Shown piece after piece: positions 1 through 9,844 of a DNA stretch of 64,000 nucleotides. The first letter of the stretch is position 1. Every line of letters begins with the position of its first letter. This DNA comes from Paracyclopina nana (taxonomy: Eukaryota > Arthropoda > Copepoda > Cyclopoida > Cyclopettidae). The DNA is taken from assembly GCA_019096065.1 (NCBI GenBank), contig JAGUCH010000002.1:2492501-2556500 (forward strand), read 5' to 3'. A program made the position numbers and the translations under genes. A model generated the notes under the pieces. The model searched no databases, had not been told where the DNA came from, and was given only the letters and a program-made list of their open reading frames with translations.

Positions 1-396
1 ATGCACATTAGCTCATGCCACAAGACTTCTGGTAGCAGGCCAGTGAAAAGAGTCAAACCATCCATTTGCCCCTATTGTGACAAGACATTCAGTGTTCCCA
101 ATAATTGCAAGGAGCATATTATGGTCAAGCATGAAAACATCACCCCTTTCAAATGTGAGGATTGTGGTAGAAACTTTGGCACCAGAACCAGGCTAAAGAA
201 TCACAGGAATAATGTGCACTCTAGAGTGAAATGTGAGGAGTGCAACCAGGATATCAGCAACAGGTTCATGCTGAAGAGACACAAAGCCATGGTCCACAGC
301 TCGATGCCAGATGATGTATTCAGATGTGATCATTGTCCTATGGTTTATACGCTTGAATATGCTTACAAGAATCACTTGTTGAAGCATCAGTCGTAA
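1..396 (+). CDS. u1: C2H2 zinc-finger protein, C-terminal part only (5' end outside window)
   Basis: This is the 3' end of an array unit. The reading frame is open at base 1, and the first residues (H-I-S-S-C-H) form the H-x4-H half of a finger whose cysteines lie upstream, so the ATG at base 1 is internal and not a start. Four complete fingers follow, at about residues 23-44, 52-73, 78-99 and 109-129. The third (C-x2-C-N-Q-D-I-S-N...L-K-R-H-K) is the penultimate finger typical of block u1-u5 and u8. Stop TAA ends at 396. A DNA-binding nuclear protein is expected from the family. Confidence 0.85.
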   Translation: MHISSCHKTSGSRPVKRVKPSICPYCDKTFSVPNNCKEHIMVKHENITPFKCEDCGRNFGTRTRLKNHRNNVHSRVKCEECNQDISNRFMLKRHKAMVHSSMPDDVFRCDHCPMVYTLEYAYKNHLLKHQS

Positions 397-429
397 ATTG
401 CCTCTAATACGTTTTCCACTTTCTTTCAG

Positions 430-480
430 AATGACTTGAATCAGCCTTGCGACAGCAAGAGTAAATTATATCCTGAACAT
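430..480 (+). other. Probable noncoding 5' leader exon of u2
   Basis: A pyrimidine-rich acceptor (ttctttcag, 421-429) lies 33 nt after the u1 stop. It is followed by 51 nt without a usable reading frame (ATG at 431 meets TGA after two codons), then a good donor gtaagt at 481. The next acceptor is ttgcag at 531-536, giving a 56-nt intron. Joining 480 to 537 creates ATGATG at the u2 start. The pattern suggests that u2 has an extra untranslated exon between the unit acceptor and the coding exon. It is inferred from splice signals only. Confidence 0.5.
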
Positions 481-537
481 GTAAGTTACTATCTTTGTAT
501 TCAGTCTTCAAATGTTATTTGAATTATTGTTTGCAGG

Positions 538-2040
538 ATGTCCTCAACTTCAAATGAGGAGGTTTTTAATCCATGGCTAGCTCATGATATCAGTGAGTTC
601 AGCTTCTTTTGCTGTCCTGAATGTAATTATAGGGCAAAATCAGAAGAAGTTTTTGAACACCATGCAATTGGAAAGCATCCGTTATCAGTCGAGTTTTTTG
701 CCTCAGAGGTCCAGGACAGGGATGACATAAATAGCCTTTGTGGGTCAATAAAAGAAGAGCCAAATGATCTTCCTACCGAAAGTGAAAGCATAACCGTTGA
801 GCCTTTTTTTGAAAGGGATGAAACGAAGCTAGAAGGGAAAGATTTTGTGATACCCAATGAATCTCTGATCGCGGCTTGTGGAGATTCCAAGCTGAACTGC
901 CAATTGGACACAGAAGAGGAAACTGAGAATAGTTACACTTGTGAAGTTTGCGGTGCAGCATTCGACAATTTGCCCTACTATGCTGTTCACATGAATTCCC
1001 ATGACGCTGACAGGGCTGAAAACCAGTGGAAGTGTACATTATGTGAATCTGTGGTATCATCTGCCCTAAATCTGCGAAAGCACATCAAAGGCATCCATCT
1101 GATGACAAAGGTGAAGTGCTCTAAATGTGATGCAATGATCCCTAAAAACAAGGTGAAAGTTCACATGGCCTACGTTCATGAGGCTGACAAGTTGAACAAG
1201 CCTTTCAAGTGTGACAGCTGCGACTTTTCTACTCATGCATCAAAGTATCTCAAGTCTCACATCAAGATTGTTCATGACAAGGACAAGTACAAGCATGAGT
1301 GTGACATGTGTGACAAAAGGTTCCCGTTTGCATCCCTGCTTCAGGAACACCAAGCAAGTGTGCATAATAAGCAGGCAAAGTTGATGTGTCATGAGTGTGG
1401 CGAAGGCTTTCAGTGGCAGCATTTCCTTGACAGGCACATTGAGTCAAAATCTTGTGGTGCCAAAGAGCCAGTTACTTGCGAAGTTTGCGATGACCAGTTC
1501 ACAAGTAAACGCTACTATTGGCAGCACTTTCGGTCTCGTCATGAAGGTATCACTCCTAAAAAGACGTCATTTGTGCCCAGAGAAGTTATGTGCGAAATAT
1601 GCTCCAAAGCCTATGCTTCGAAACATAGTTTAAAGGCTCACATGATTTATGCACACTCAGCCAATAAGCCCAAAAAGAGACCATGCAAGCATTGCGAAAA
1701 GACTTTTGTGACAAAAATTGCCCTCATTGAGCATATAAAATCAAAGCACGAAAATCACACACCTTTTGGATGTGATGAGTGTGACAAAAAATTTGGCACA
1801 CCCAAGACACTCCAATCTCATTATCGCACTGTGCATAAACGGGTGAAATGTGATGAATGCAACCAAGAAATTAGCAACCACTTCATGCTCTTGAGGCATA
1901 AAGCATCTGTTCACAACAAACTCCCCTCAAATGTTTTCCAATGCCAGCACTGCCCCCAATTCTACAAAGTTCTAGTTCACTTTAACAATCACATGAGTAA
2001 ATGCCACCCTGAGCATTCATCGAATGCTGAACTACCTTGA
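538..2040 (+). CDS. u2: cap-finger plus 12-finger C2H2 protein
   Basis: A 500-aa protein, probably nuclear and DNA-binding. The array-wide N-terminal cap is at residues 11-48: N-P-W, then C-P-E-C, then H-A-I-G-K-H-P, which together spell an atypical C-x2-C-x12-H-x4-H finger preceded by an aromatic-rich NPW segment. A variable acidic linker follows (about 50-130) with an I-K-E-E-P SUMO-type site. Twelve C2H2 fingers run from about 134 to 490; several keep the aromatic and leucine core positions, and the one near 197 is shortened. The ATG is 1 nt after an AG acceptor (535-536). The nearest relatives are u3 and u4. Target DNA is unknown. Confidence 0.9.
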   Translation: MSSTSNEEVFNPWLAHDISEFSFFCCPECNYRAKSEEVFEHHAIGKHPLSVEFFASEVQDRDDINSLCGSIKEEPNDLPTESESITVEPFFERDETKLEGKDFVIPNESLIAACGDSKLNCQLDTEEETENSYTCEVCGAAFDNLPYYAVHMNSHDADRAENQWKCTLCESVVSSALNLRKHIKGIHLMTKVKCSKCDAMIPKNKVKVHMAYVHEADKLNKPFKCDSCDFSTHASKYLKSHIKIVHDKDKYKHECDMCDKRFPFASLLQEHQASVHNKQAKLMCHECGEGFQWQHFLDRHIESKSCGAKEPVTCEVCDDQFTSKRYYWQHFRSRHEGITPKKTSFVPREVMCEICSKAYASKHSLKAHMIYAHSANKPKKRPCKHCEKTFVTKIALIEHIKSKHENHTPFGCDECDKKFGTPKTLQSHYRTVHKRVKCDECNQEISNHFMLLRHKASVHNKLPSNVFQCQHCPQFYKVLVHFNNHMSKCHPEHSSNAELP

Positions 2041-2076
2041 TAAAGTGGTAAACTTTTTTTCTGCTTTCCTTCCAGA

Positions 2077-3552
2077 ATGTCAATATTGCCAGGTGACGAC
2101 ATGCCAAATCCATGGTTGGTGTTGGACATTCGAGATTTCAGCTTCTTTTGCTGCCCTGAGTGTGATTACAGGGCCAAGTCAGAGGAAGTTTTTGAAGACC
2201 ATGCCATTGGGAAGCATCCTCTGTCATTGACTTTCTTTGCCTCTGAAGCCAAAGCTGAGGGTGAAATTGATATCAAAATAGAGCCAGATGTCGACCTTTC
2301 CAGAAATGAGAGTCCAAAGCTTGAGGAGCATATGGCAGAGGAATTCAATCATGACATTGAATCTGAGCTAGACAACAGTGATGACTACACAAATTATAGA
2401 GAAGAGGGAGAAGACTCAACTTCAGAGAAATTCACTTGTCCCAAGTGTGATTATGCAGCAAATGGACTTCAAAGTCTTGGCATGCACCTCAATAAGATGC
2501 ATGGGAGAGTGAACAATCGATGGCAGTGTCCCAGCTGCGAATCCTCCTATCCAAACTCTTCCAAACTAATCCGGCACTTGGAAGCTGTTCACCTGAAGCT
2601 CAAAATTAAATGTAATCTCTGTGAGGCTGTGATGAGCAAAGGTAGCTTGAATCCCCACATGCTGAATGCTCACAAGGGCGACAGAATCAACAAGCCTTTT
2701 AAATGTGACCATTGCGATTTCTCGTCACATGCTCTCAAGTACCTGAAAGCGCATATTTACAAGTCCCATGATGTGGAGAAGCACAAGTTTCAATGTGACA
2801 AGTGTGATAAGAGATTCCCCTTTCCTCATATCCTCCAAGAGCACATTGAAATTGATCATGATGGGCTGAAAAGGTACATGTGTCATCGCTGTGGAAAGTA
2901 CTTCACCAGAAAGACAAATCTTGATGAACATGTGCTCAAGGAGATGTGTGAAGTCATTTCATCAGTCAAATGTGATGAGTGTGGAGAGACTTTTTCTGCC
3001 AAAAGATACTTAAAGATACATTGCAGAGCAGTGCATGGTGGACTGCCAGAATCCGAGATCACAAATCTGGAAGATCAAGTGATGTGTGATCAGTGCTCCA
3101 AAGTGTACCAATCAAAACAGAGCTTAAAGCTCCACATGAAGGCAGCCCACTCTGGCAAACATGCAGTTCCTCCAAAGAAAGCTAAAGTGAAGGCAGCAAG
3201 GAAATGTCCCCAGTGTGAAAAATGTTTCTTCACACCTAAAAGCCTGAGTGAGCACTTCAAGTCAAAGCACGAGAAGAACACACCCCACAAATGTGATCAC
3301 TGCCATAGAAGCTATGGCACAATGAGTATGCTGAGAAATCACACTCGCAATATGCATCAAAGAGTCAAGTGTGATGAGTGCAGCCAGGAAATTTGCAATA
3401 CTTTCATATTGAAGCGGCACAAGGCTACTGTGCACAAGACCAAGCCAGATGATGTGTACCATTGTGAATTTTGTCCCTTGTTCTTTAAAAGAGAGATATT
3501 CCTCAAAAGGCACCTAGAAAAGCATCACCCCCAAGAGTATGTTCCCAGCTAA
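2077..3552 (+). CDS. u3: cap-finger plus 12-finger C2H2 protein
   Basis: A 491-aa protein starting 36 nt after the u2 stop; the acceptor ttccag ends at 2075, one base before the ATG. The cap (N-P-W at 11-13, CPEC at about 26-29) is very close to that of u2. The linker contains I-K-I-E-P-D, a SUMO-type site, and is rich in Glu and Asp. Twelve fingers occupy about 118-488 and align one for one with u2 and u4, including the shortened third finger and a C2HC-like sixth finger ending E-M-C. It is probably a sequence-specific DNA-binding regulator. Confidence 0.9.
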   Translation: MSILPGDDMPNPWLVLDIRDFSFFCCPECDYRAKSEEVFEDHAIGKHPLSLTFFASEAKAEGEIDIKIEPDVDLSRNESPKLEEHMAEEFNHDIESELDNSDDYTNYREEGEDSTSEKFTCPKCDYAANGLQSLGMHLNKMHGRVNNRWQCPSCESSYPNSSKLIRHLEAVHLKLKIKCNLCEAVMSKGSLNPHMLNAHKGDRINKPFKCDHCDFSSHALKYLKAHIYKSHDVEKHKFQCDKCDKRFPFPHILQEHIEIDHDGLKRYMCHRCGKYFTRKTNLDEHVLKEMCEVISSVKCDECGETFSAKRYLKIHCRAVHGGLPESEITNLEDQVMCDQCSKVYQSKQSLKLHMKAAHSGKHAVPPKKAKVKAARKCPQCEKCFFTPKSLSEHFKSKHEKNTPHKCDHCHRSYGTMSMLRNHTRNMHQRVKCDECSQEICNTFILKRHKATVHKTKPDDVYHCEFCPLFFKREIFLKRHLEKHHPQEYVPS

Positions 3553-3576
3553 CAAGCTTATCGTTATTCTTTCAGG

Positions 3577-5127
3577 ATGGCTACTTTAAGTGTAGGAAGG
3601 AATCCTTGGTTGGTCCATGACATCAGTGATTTCAATTTCTTGTGTTGCCCTGAGTGTGACTATAGGGCCAGGTGTGAAGAGACTTTTGAGCATCATGCCA
3701 TTGGAAAGCACCCACTTGCTATCTATTTCTTCGCTGCAGAAGTGAAGGAACCCAAAGACTTGAACAATCGTACAAATGAATTAGATTTTTCTGAGTCAGA
3801 GCATATTACTGAGGCAATGAAAGATGAACAGGAGCACATACTAGAGGCAGAAAATGACAAAGAAGACGATAACTCAGAGGCCCAAGTTGATAATGAAGAG
3901 CAGCTTGAGAATGAAGGTGTGGAGGAAAGCATTGAACATGTTGGTGCCAAAGATTGTGATACAAATGACAGTGAATCATTACAATGTCCCAAGTGTGACC
4001 AATTTGTGATTGGATTAATAGAACTTGGTATGCACTTGAACAACGAGCATGTTAAAGTGAAAAACAAATGGCAGTGTCCTACTTGCTCTGTGGCATTTGG
4101 AACCTCTTCCAAAATGAAAAGGCATGTGGAGAGTGTACATCTCAGGATCCGAATTAAATGCAAGCTGTGTGATTCAAAAATGGCCAAAGACAGCATCAAA
4201 GACCACATGAGAAACTTTCACAATGGTGACAGAATCAATAAGCCGTTCAGGTGCAACCTTTGTGACTTTTCCTCTCACGCACTCAAGTATTTGAAAGCTC
4301 ACAAATACATCAAGCATGATTTTGAGAAGCACAAGTTTTGCTGTGATCAGTGTGAGGAAAAATTTGCGTTTCCCCATATGCTACGTGAGCACAAGGAGGT
4401 AAAGCATGAGGGAATCAAAAAGTTTTTGTGCGAAAATTGCGGCCTGAAATTTACAAATAAGTGGTGGCTTCATTTGCATCTTAATGGGCCATGTGGAGGC
4501 AACAAGGCACCCACAACTAAAAGGCAGAAGAAAGATCCCACCGGCGATGCTCCTCCTGCAGAAATTCAGTGTGATAAATGTCCTGATTCTTTTTCTGCGG
4601 AGAATTATTACAGGATCCACTATAAGCATATCCATGGTGAAAATCCACCCCCATTGTCAGATGACAGACGTGAACTGATGTGTGATCAATGTCCAAATGT
4701 TTACATAACTCAACAAGGGTTGTACTATCACATTCAAGCCTGCCACATCGAGGTACCAAGGAAGAGGAAAGTCACCCAGCGGATCAAGACTTGCCCACAT
4801 TGTGACAAGACCTTTTCCACTTTTCTGTGTTATAAAGAGCACATAGCTGCCAAACATGACATGTCAACTCCCCATAAATGTGACCAGTGCTCAAGAAGTT
4901 ATGGAACCAAAGTGAAGCTAAGGACTCACATAAGAAATGTGCACCAAAGGGTCAATTGTGATGAGTGCAATCAGGAAATTTGCAATGACTTCATGCTGAA
5001 GCGGCACAAAGCATCTGTGCACAACATCAAGCCAGAGAATGTCTTTCAATGTGAGCAGTGTCCTCTGTTTTACTGCCAGAAAAAAACTCTTGAAAATCAT
5101 GTCAACAAGATTCATTCCATGAAATGA
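3577..5127 (+). CDS. u4: cap-finger plus 12-finger C2H2 protein
   Basis: A 516-aa protein. Only 24 nt separate it from the u3 stop, and most of that is the pyrimidine tract and AG (3574-3575). N-P-W is at 9-11. The linker (about 50-132) is strongly acidic, with long Glu/Asp/Asn stretches, but unlike its neighbours it has no clear psi-K-x-E site. Twelve fingers follow, colinear with u3. The sixth (C-x2-C...G-P-C) ends in cysteine rather than histidine and is followed by a basic spacer of Lys and Arg. It is a probable nuclear DNA-binding protein. Confidence 0.9.
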   Translation: MATLSVGRNPWLVHDISDFNFLCCPECDYRARCEETFEHHAIGKHPLAIYFFAAEVKEPKDLNNRTNELDFSESEHITEAMKDEQEHILEAENDKEDDNSEAQVDNEEQLENEGVEESIEHVGAKDCDTNDSESLQCPKCDQFVIGLIELGMHLNNEHVKVKNKWQCPTCSVAFGTSSKMKRHVESVHLRIRIKCKLCDSKMAKDSIKDHMRNFHNGDRINKPFRCNLCDFSSHALKYLKAHKYIKHDFEKHKFCCDQCEEKFAFPHMLREHKEVKHEGIKKFLCENCGLKFTNKWWLHLHLNGPCGGNKAPTTKRQKKDPTGDAPPAEIQCDKCPDSFSAENYYRIHYKHIHGENPPPLSDDRRELMCDQCPNVYITQQGLYYHIQACHIEVPRKRKVTQRIKTCPHCDKTFSTFLCYKEHIAAKHDMSTPHKCDQCSRSYGTKVKLRTHIRNVHQRVNCDECNQEICNDFMLKRHKASVHNIKPENVFQCEQCPLFYCQKKTLENHVNKIHSMK

Positions 5128-5170
5128 TGTAATGCTCTCTAAATAGTATATTTATCTATTGCAGGGAGTC

Positions 5171-6775
5171 ATGGGTGCCAATGGGGAGGAAAACCCATGG
5201 CTAGTGGATAACATAATGGATTTCAACTTCTTCTGTTGTCCAGAGTGTGACTATCAAGCCAAAACTGAATGCATTTTTGAAAAACATGCAGTTGACATGC
5301 ACCCATTATCAAGGGTGCTATTCTCTGTCAAAAATGAAGAGTCAGCAGGAGTGAAAGTGGAAGCTGAGGAAGAGAACTCATTCAATGAAGCTGATGAAGG
5401 GCCAATTCTGGAGGAAAATTACATCAACTGTCAAAAGTGTGATGAGTCCCTCAATGGATTAGTGGAGTTGGGTGCTCACTTGAACTCTGTCCATGGTAAA
5501 GTGAATGGAAGATACCAGTGCCCCTCATGCACCAAGACTCACCCTTCAAGCACTAAGCTGAGGATTCATATTGAAACTGTACATTTGAAGAGAAAGACCA
5601 AATGCCACCTATGTAACAGCATGGTGGCCTTCCATGGCCTCAGAAATCACATGAGAGTTTCGCATGATGGCGATAGGATCAACAAGCCCTACAAATGTGA
5701 AGAGTGTGACTTTTCCTCTCATGCTGATAAATACTTGAAAGCTCACATCCTCAATTGCCATGACAAGGACAAGCACAGCCATGCTTGTGACCAATGTGAT
5801 AAGAAATTTGCCTACCCTCATCTATTGAGTGAGCACAAGGAAACCGTGCATGAGGGAATCAAGAGGTTCATGTGTGACAAATGTGGTAAAGGATTTCCAA
5901 AAAGGCTGAAGGCACTTTTTATTGAGCATGTGCAGCAGGCTTCATGTCACTTGCCAAAGAAGTGGCCTTTGTCATCTGATGGCTCCAACTTGATTCAATG
6001 TAAATCTTGTGACTTGACCTTCACAGCTACTTGCAATTATATCCAGCATTACAAGTACATTCATGGCAGTGCTCCTCCATCAACTGAGAGATTCATTTGT
6101 GAAAAGTGCGGCAAAGGTTTTTCTAAGAAGCAAAAAGCCCAATTTGACGAGCATGTCTCAAGTGACAGGTGTGGTGGCGTTTCTGACCAGCCCATCATCA
6201 CTTGTGACGTTTGCAGGGAAACATTCAGTGGCACCCAGTACTTCATTCAGCATTACAGATACATTCATGGAACTCTGCCTCCTATGTTCATGAACAAAGA
6301 GCAATTCCTCTGTGAGCTGTGTCCCAATGTGTACTTTTCAAAATTGAGCCTTAAATCCCATGTGAGGTCTATTCATGGTGGCAAGGCTCGTGTAAGGACT
6401 CACAGGGAGAGAAAGTGTCCTCACTGCGACAAAACTTTTCTCAGCGTGGCCAGCTATCAAGAGCACATCAAATCCAAGCATGAAAACATCACTCCCTTCA
6501 AGTGTGATCAGTGTCATCGAAGCTTTGGCACCAGATCCAGGTTTAAGACCCACAAAAACAATGTTCACTCCAGGGTGAAATGTGATGAGTGCAACCTTGA
6601 AATATGCAATCCGTTCATTTTGAAGAGGCACAAAGCTGCTGTGCATGGAATTCAACCTTCCAGTGTCTACCATTGTGATTATTGCCCTTTGTTTTTCAAC
6701 CTGCTCAAAACCAAAGAAAGACATGTGCTCAAGATTCATAGTGCAAACAATCAGTCATCAGCCTCTTTAGCATGA
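5171..6775 (+). CDS. u5: cap-finger plus 14-finger C2H2 protein
   Basis: A 534-aa protein. I chose ATG 5171 because the acceptor ttgcag ends at 5164, 6 nt upstream; longer frames would start before the acceptor. The cap has N-P-W at about 9-11, and the linker carries V-K-V-E. There are fourteen fingers, two more than u2-u4, because a two-finger module (C-G-K-G-F plus the Y-I-Q-H-Y-K/R-Y-I-H finger) is present twice, at about 5872-6066 and 6097-6270. The stop TGA (6773-6775) overlaps an ATG at 6772 that is in frame with u6. Confidence 0.9.
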   Translation: MGANGEENPWLVDNIMDFNFFCCPECDYQAKTECIFEKHAVDMHPLSRVLFSVKNEESAGVKVEAEEENSFNEADEGPILEENYINCQKCDESLNGLVELGAHLNSVHGKVNGRYQCPSCTKTHPSSTKLRIHIETVHLKRKTKCHLCNSMVAFHGLRNHMRVSHDGDRINKPYKCEECDFSSHADKYLKAHILNCHDKDKHSHACDQCDKKFAYPHLLSEHKETVHEGIKRFMCDKCGKGFPKRLKALFIEHVQQASCHLPKKWPLSSDGSNLIQCKSCDLTFTATCNYIQHYKYIHGSAPPSTERFICEKCGKGFSKKQKAQFDEHVSSDRCGGVSDQPIITCDVCRETFSGTQYFIQHYRYIHGTLPPMFMNKEQFLCELCPNVYFSKLSLKSHVRSIHGGKARVRTHRERKCPHCDKTFLSVASYQEHIKSKHENITPFKCDQCHRSFGTRSRFKTHKNNVHSRVKCDECNLEICNPFILKRHKAAVHGIQPSSVYHCDYCPLFFNLLKTKERHVLKIHSANNQSSASLA

Positions 6776-6807
6776 AGTTTATGATCTTCTTCTTTTCTTC
6801 ATTTCAG

Positions 6808-8241
6808 ATGGACAATCCTTGGTTGGTGGAAAGCCTTCAACCTTTCACTTTTCTGTGCTGTCCAGAGTGTGAATTTAGATCTCATGAGAGTGTGGAGTTC
6901 AAATGGCATTCCCTAGCTAACCACCCAAGATCTGCTGACTTTTTCAGCAAATACAGCCTACAAGAAGAGCAAGATAAATTGACTTCCTCCCTGATTGAAG
7001 CTAAGCTTGAGGTAGCTACTGATCCAACTTCCCTTGGCTTTCCAAATCCCAGTAGTGAGCCAAGTGAGCTAATCAAGCCTCAAATCAAAGTGATCAAAAA
7101 GTATGCAAAGTCCAATGTGCCTAGTAGTGCTATGAAACCTTGCTACTATTGTGGTGAGAGGTTTCCAACCAAAAATGACCTCAAAACCCACAAGAAATTC
7201 AATCACAGTGACTCTGAGGGCAACTTATTGGCTCCCAAGTGCTTTTTGTGTGACTCACCATTTGAGACTCATGATGAGCTGAAGAGGCATTTTGAAACTG
7301 TGCATATGCAGGGCATCTTTTATCCCTGCCCAGAATGTGGCATTATGTTCTCTTGGAAGGGTTTGAGTGCTCACATGACAATCAGCCATGGGCCTAAAGA
7401 TGCGAAAACATTCCATTGTGACATCTGCTCATTCTCCACTCACACCAAAGCTCTACTAGGAAGGCACATAGCTCACAAGCATGAGGAGAAAAAGTTCTTT
7501 TGTGACAAGTGCGCGAGAGGCTTCACCTTTGAGTCATACTTGAAGAAGCATGATTGCACCAAGTCCCTGGTGCCAAGTGGCATCACTCAGTGTGATAGAT
7601 GTGAAGTCAAAGTGTGGACAATGGAGGAGGCTTCTGCTCATTACCAAACAGCCCATGGGCTGGAGGTGCCAAGTCATTTTCAACTTGCCATGGGTAAAAG
7701 CATCATCAAAACAGGCCCACCAAAGCCTTGTCCGAAATGCCAGGAGTCTTTTGGAACCCTCAAAGGTCTCCAGACTCACTACTCAAGAATCCACAAGGGG
7801 ATGCTGCCAGAGTATGAAAATAGGCCCAGTTATATGTGTCAGATTTGCGCCAAGGTCTTTTTGACACCTCGCTCGCTCAAAAGGCACCAGTCCATCAAGC
7901 ATTTGAATTTACCTGTGAAAAACAGAAGGGTTGATAACAAGTGTCCCCACTGTGACAAAGTCTTCAAGGACAGAGGCAATTTGAATGAACATGTGAAATC
8001 CAAGCATGAATTTGATACTCCTTTCAAGTGTGATTTGTGCCCCAAAGAGTTCGGCTTTGGAAGCAATTTGAGAGACCACAAAAAGAATGTGCATGAAAGA
8101 GTGAGATGTGAAATCTGCTATAAGGACAACTCGAATATTTACGTGTATAGAACGCACATGGCCAAAGTCCATGGAATGCAACCTGTTGACAATTCATATT
8201 CAACCAATTTACAACAGCAGCAGCAACTGCCCAACCAGTGA
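6808..8241 (+). CDS. u6: cap-finger plus 11-finger C2H2 protein with Gln-rich tail
   Basis: A 477-aa protein. The start is ATG 6808, immediately after the acceptor AG (6806-6807) and 32 nt after the u5 stop. The in-frame ATG at 6772 lies upstream of the acceptor and is less likely to be used. The cap is almost at the N terminus (N-P-W at 3-5). Eleven fingers follow the linker; the last lacks the CNQE-type loop of its neighbours and has Y-K-D-N-S-N instead. The protein ends with a run of five glutamines (N-L-Q-Q-Q-Q-Q-L-P-N-Q). Its closest relative is u7. Confidence 0.9.
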   Translation: MDNPWLVESLQPFTFLCCPECEFRSHESVEFKWHSLANHPRSADFFSKYSLQEEQDKLTSSLIEAKLEVATDPTSLGFPNPSSEPSELIKPQIKVIKKYAKSNVPSSAMKPCYYCGERFPTKNDLKTHKKFNHSDSEGNLLAPKCFLCDSPFETHDELKRHFETVHMQGIFYPCPECGIMFSWKGLSAHMTISHGPKDAKTFHCDICSFSTHTKALLGRHIAHKHEEKKFFCDKCARGFTFESYLKKHDCTKSLVPSGITQCDRCEVKVWTMEEASAHYQTAHGLEVPSHFQLAMGKSIIKTGPPKPCPKCQESFGTLKGLQTHYSRIHKGMLPEYENRPSYMCQICAKVFLTPRSLKRHQSIKHLNLPVKNRRVDNKCPHCDKVFKDRGNLNEHVKSKHEFDTPFKCDLCPKEFGFGSNLRDHKKNVHERVRCEICYKDNSNIYVYRTHMAKVHGMQPVDNSYSTNLQQQQQLPNQ

Positions 8242-8269
8242 TGATGCATTTGTTTCCATTTCAGGCACT

Positions 8270-9788
8270 ATGAGCTTTGTTGTCGAGGCCAATCCTTGGC
8301 TGGTGGAAAGCCTCCAGGATTTCTCATACTTTTGTTGTCCTGAGTGCGTCTACAGAAGTCAAGGAGAGTATGAGTTTCAAGCACACGCCATCCAAAATCA
8401 CCCCAAGGTAAAACATAAAATAAAAATAATTTCTTTAAAAACAATGGCATTTTTATTTTTAGGCTCAGGAATTTTTCAAGCCTTCCAATGAGGTGAAGGA
8501 GGAGGAGAATGAAGAGTTTAGCACAGAAGGTTTTGATGCTGAAATGAAATCAGAAGCTTATGACAGCAATGAAGAAGATGAAGACGAGGAGGGAGAGGAA
8601 GAAGAAGAGGAGCCGAGCTCAAGTTCAGATTTCAGTCGAGCAAAGCAGGAATACAAGTGTATTTTCTGCTCAGAGGCTTTCAAAAGAAAATACATGCTTA
8701 AGAGCCACCAGGAAAGCGAACACACCGATGAATTCGGACGACTGCCTGATGTCAAATGTGACCAGTGTGACAAATTCTTTGCTTCTCAGCAAATGCTGAA
8801 AGCCCACAAATCCAGAGTTCACACAAGGAACACAAAGTGCCCAGAGTGTTCTGAGTTGTTTGCCAAGAATGAAATCAAGCAACACTTGTACAGTGCTCAT
8901 CCAGACAAGGACTTTCTGTACCACAAATGTGAGCTGTGCGATTTCGCAACCTATTCCAAAGAGTGCCTCAAAGCACATGTCTCCTACAAACATCAGGCCA
9001 AGAAATACATTTGTGAAAAGTGCTCAATGGCTTTTCGTTTCCCCTACTTTTTGAAGCAACATGACTGTGATGGAACCTTGTCTCCCACAGTGGCCACAAA
9101 ATGTGACTTGTGTGACACCAAATTCCTGTCGAGAGAAGAAGCCACGGAACATTACCAAAATGTGCATCAACAGGAGCTTCCAGACTACTTTTCCATGAAA
9201 AGGAGAGGAGCAAGAAAAAACGACCCACAACCTTGCCCCGAATGCAATGAAATGTTCAGCGGGCTGGTGTATTTGCACCAACACTACACTACAGCCCATG
9301 GGGGCGTTCTGCCCTCTATGCAAGGAAGGCTGAGCTTCATGTGTGAATTTTGCCCCAAGGTGTATTTCAACAAGAGCCGGCTCAAAGTTCACCAGAGGAC
9401 GGCTCACTTGGGCTTTCCAAGGAGAAAAAGGTCCTACACTACAAAACAGAAATGCCCTCATTGTGACAAAGTGCTGAGCAGAAATGCTTTCAACGAACAC
9501 GTCAAGTCGAAGCATGAGCTCAATACTCCTTACAAGTGTGATTTGTGCACAGCCTGTTTTGGCACCCGGGGCAGGCTCCTGTTGCACAAAAAAGACGTGC
9601 ATGAGAGGGTCAAGTGTGATATTTGTGAGAAGGAGATCAGCAGCATTTTCAACTTGAGGAAGCACAAGGCCAATGTGCATGGCATTGTGCCCGAGAGGAC
9701 CAAGTGTCAGTACTGCCCTCAAGTTTTTGTCTGCAAAATTGCCTGTGACAAGCACATAGATAAACACCATCCAGAGGCTAAACTATGA
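8270..9788 (+). CDS. u7: cap-finger plus 12-finger C2H2 protein, two exons
   Basis: The coding exons are 8270-8407 and 8463-9788 (487 aa). The 55-nt intron is phase 0, directly after the cap's H-P-K, and rejoins to A-Q-E-F-F, which matches the unspliced paralogues (H-P-N-A-K-D-F-F in u8). The linker begins with V-K-E-E and becomes a strongly acidic run of Glu/Asp and then serines. Twelve fingers cover roughly residues 110-435. The fifth ends H-D-C (C2HC). The ATG lies 5 nt after the acceptor at 8263-8264 and 28 nt after the u6 stop. Confidence 0.88.
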
Positions 9789-9844
9789 GAGCACAGCCTT
9801 CCAAGCCTCACAATATTTTAAACTTTGTTTTGTTTGATTTTCAG

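Noticed and set aside
6772-6807. ATG 6772 (and likewise 13264, 40661 and 48618) as the main start of the next unit
   Set aside because: These lie upstream of the pyrimidine-AG acceptor and would be removed if the acceptor is used; the ATG after the AG is preferred. They are kept as a finding because reinitiation is conceivable.
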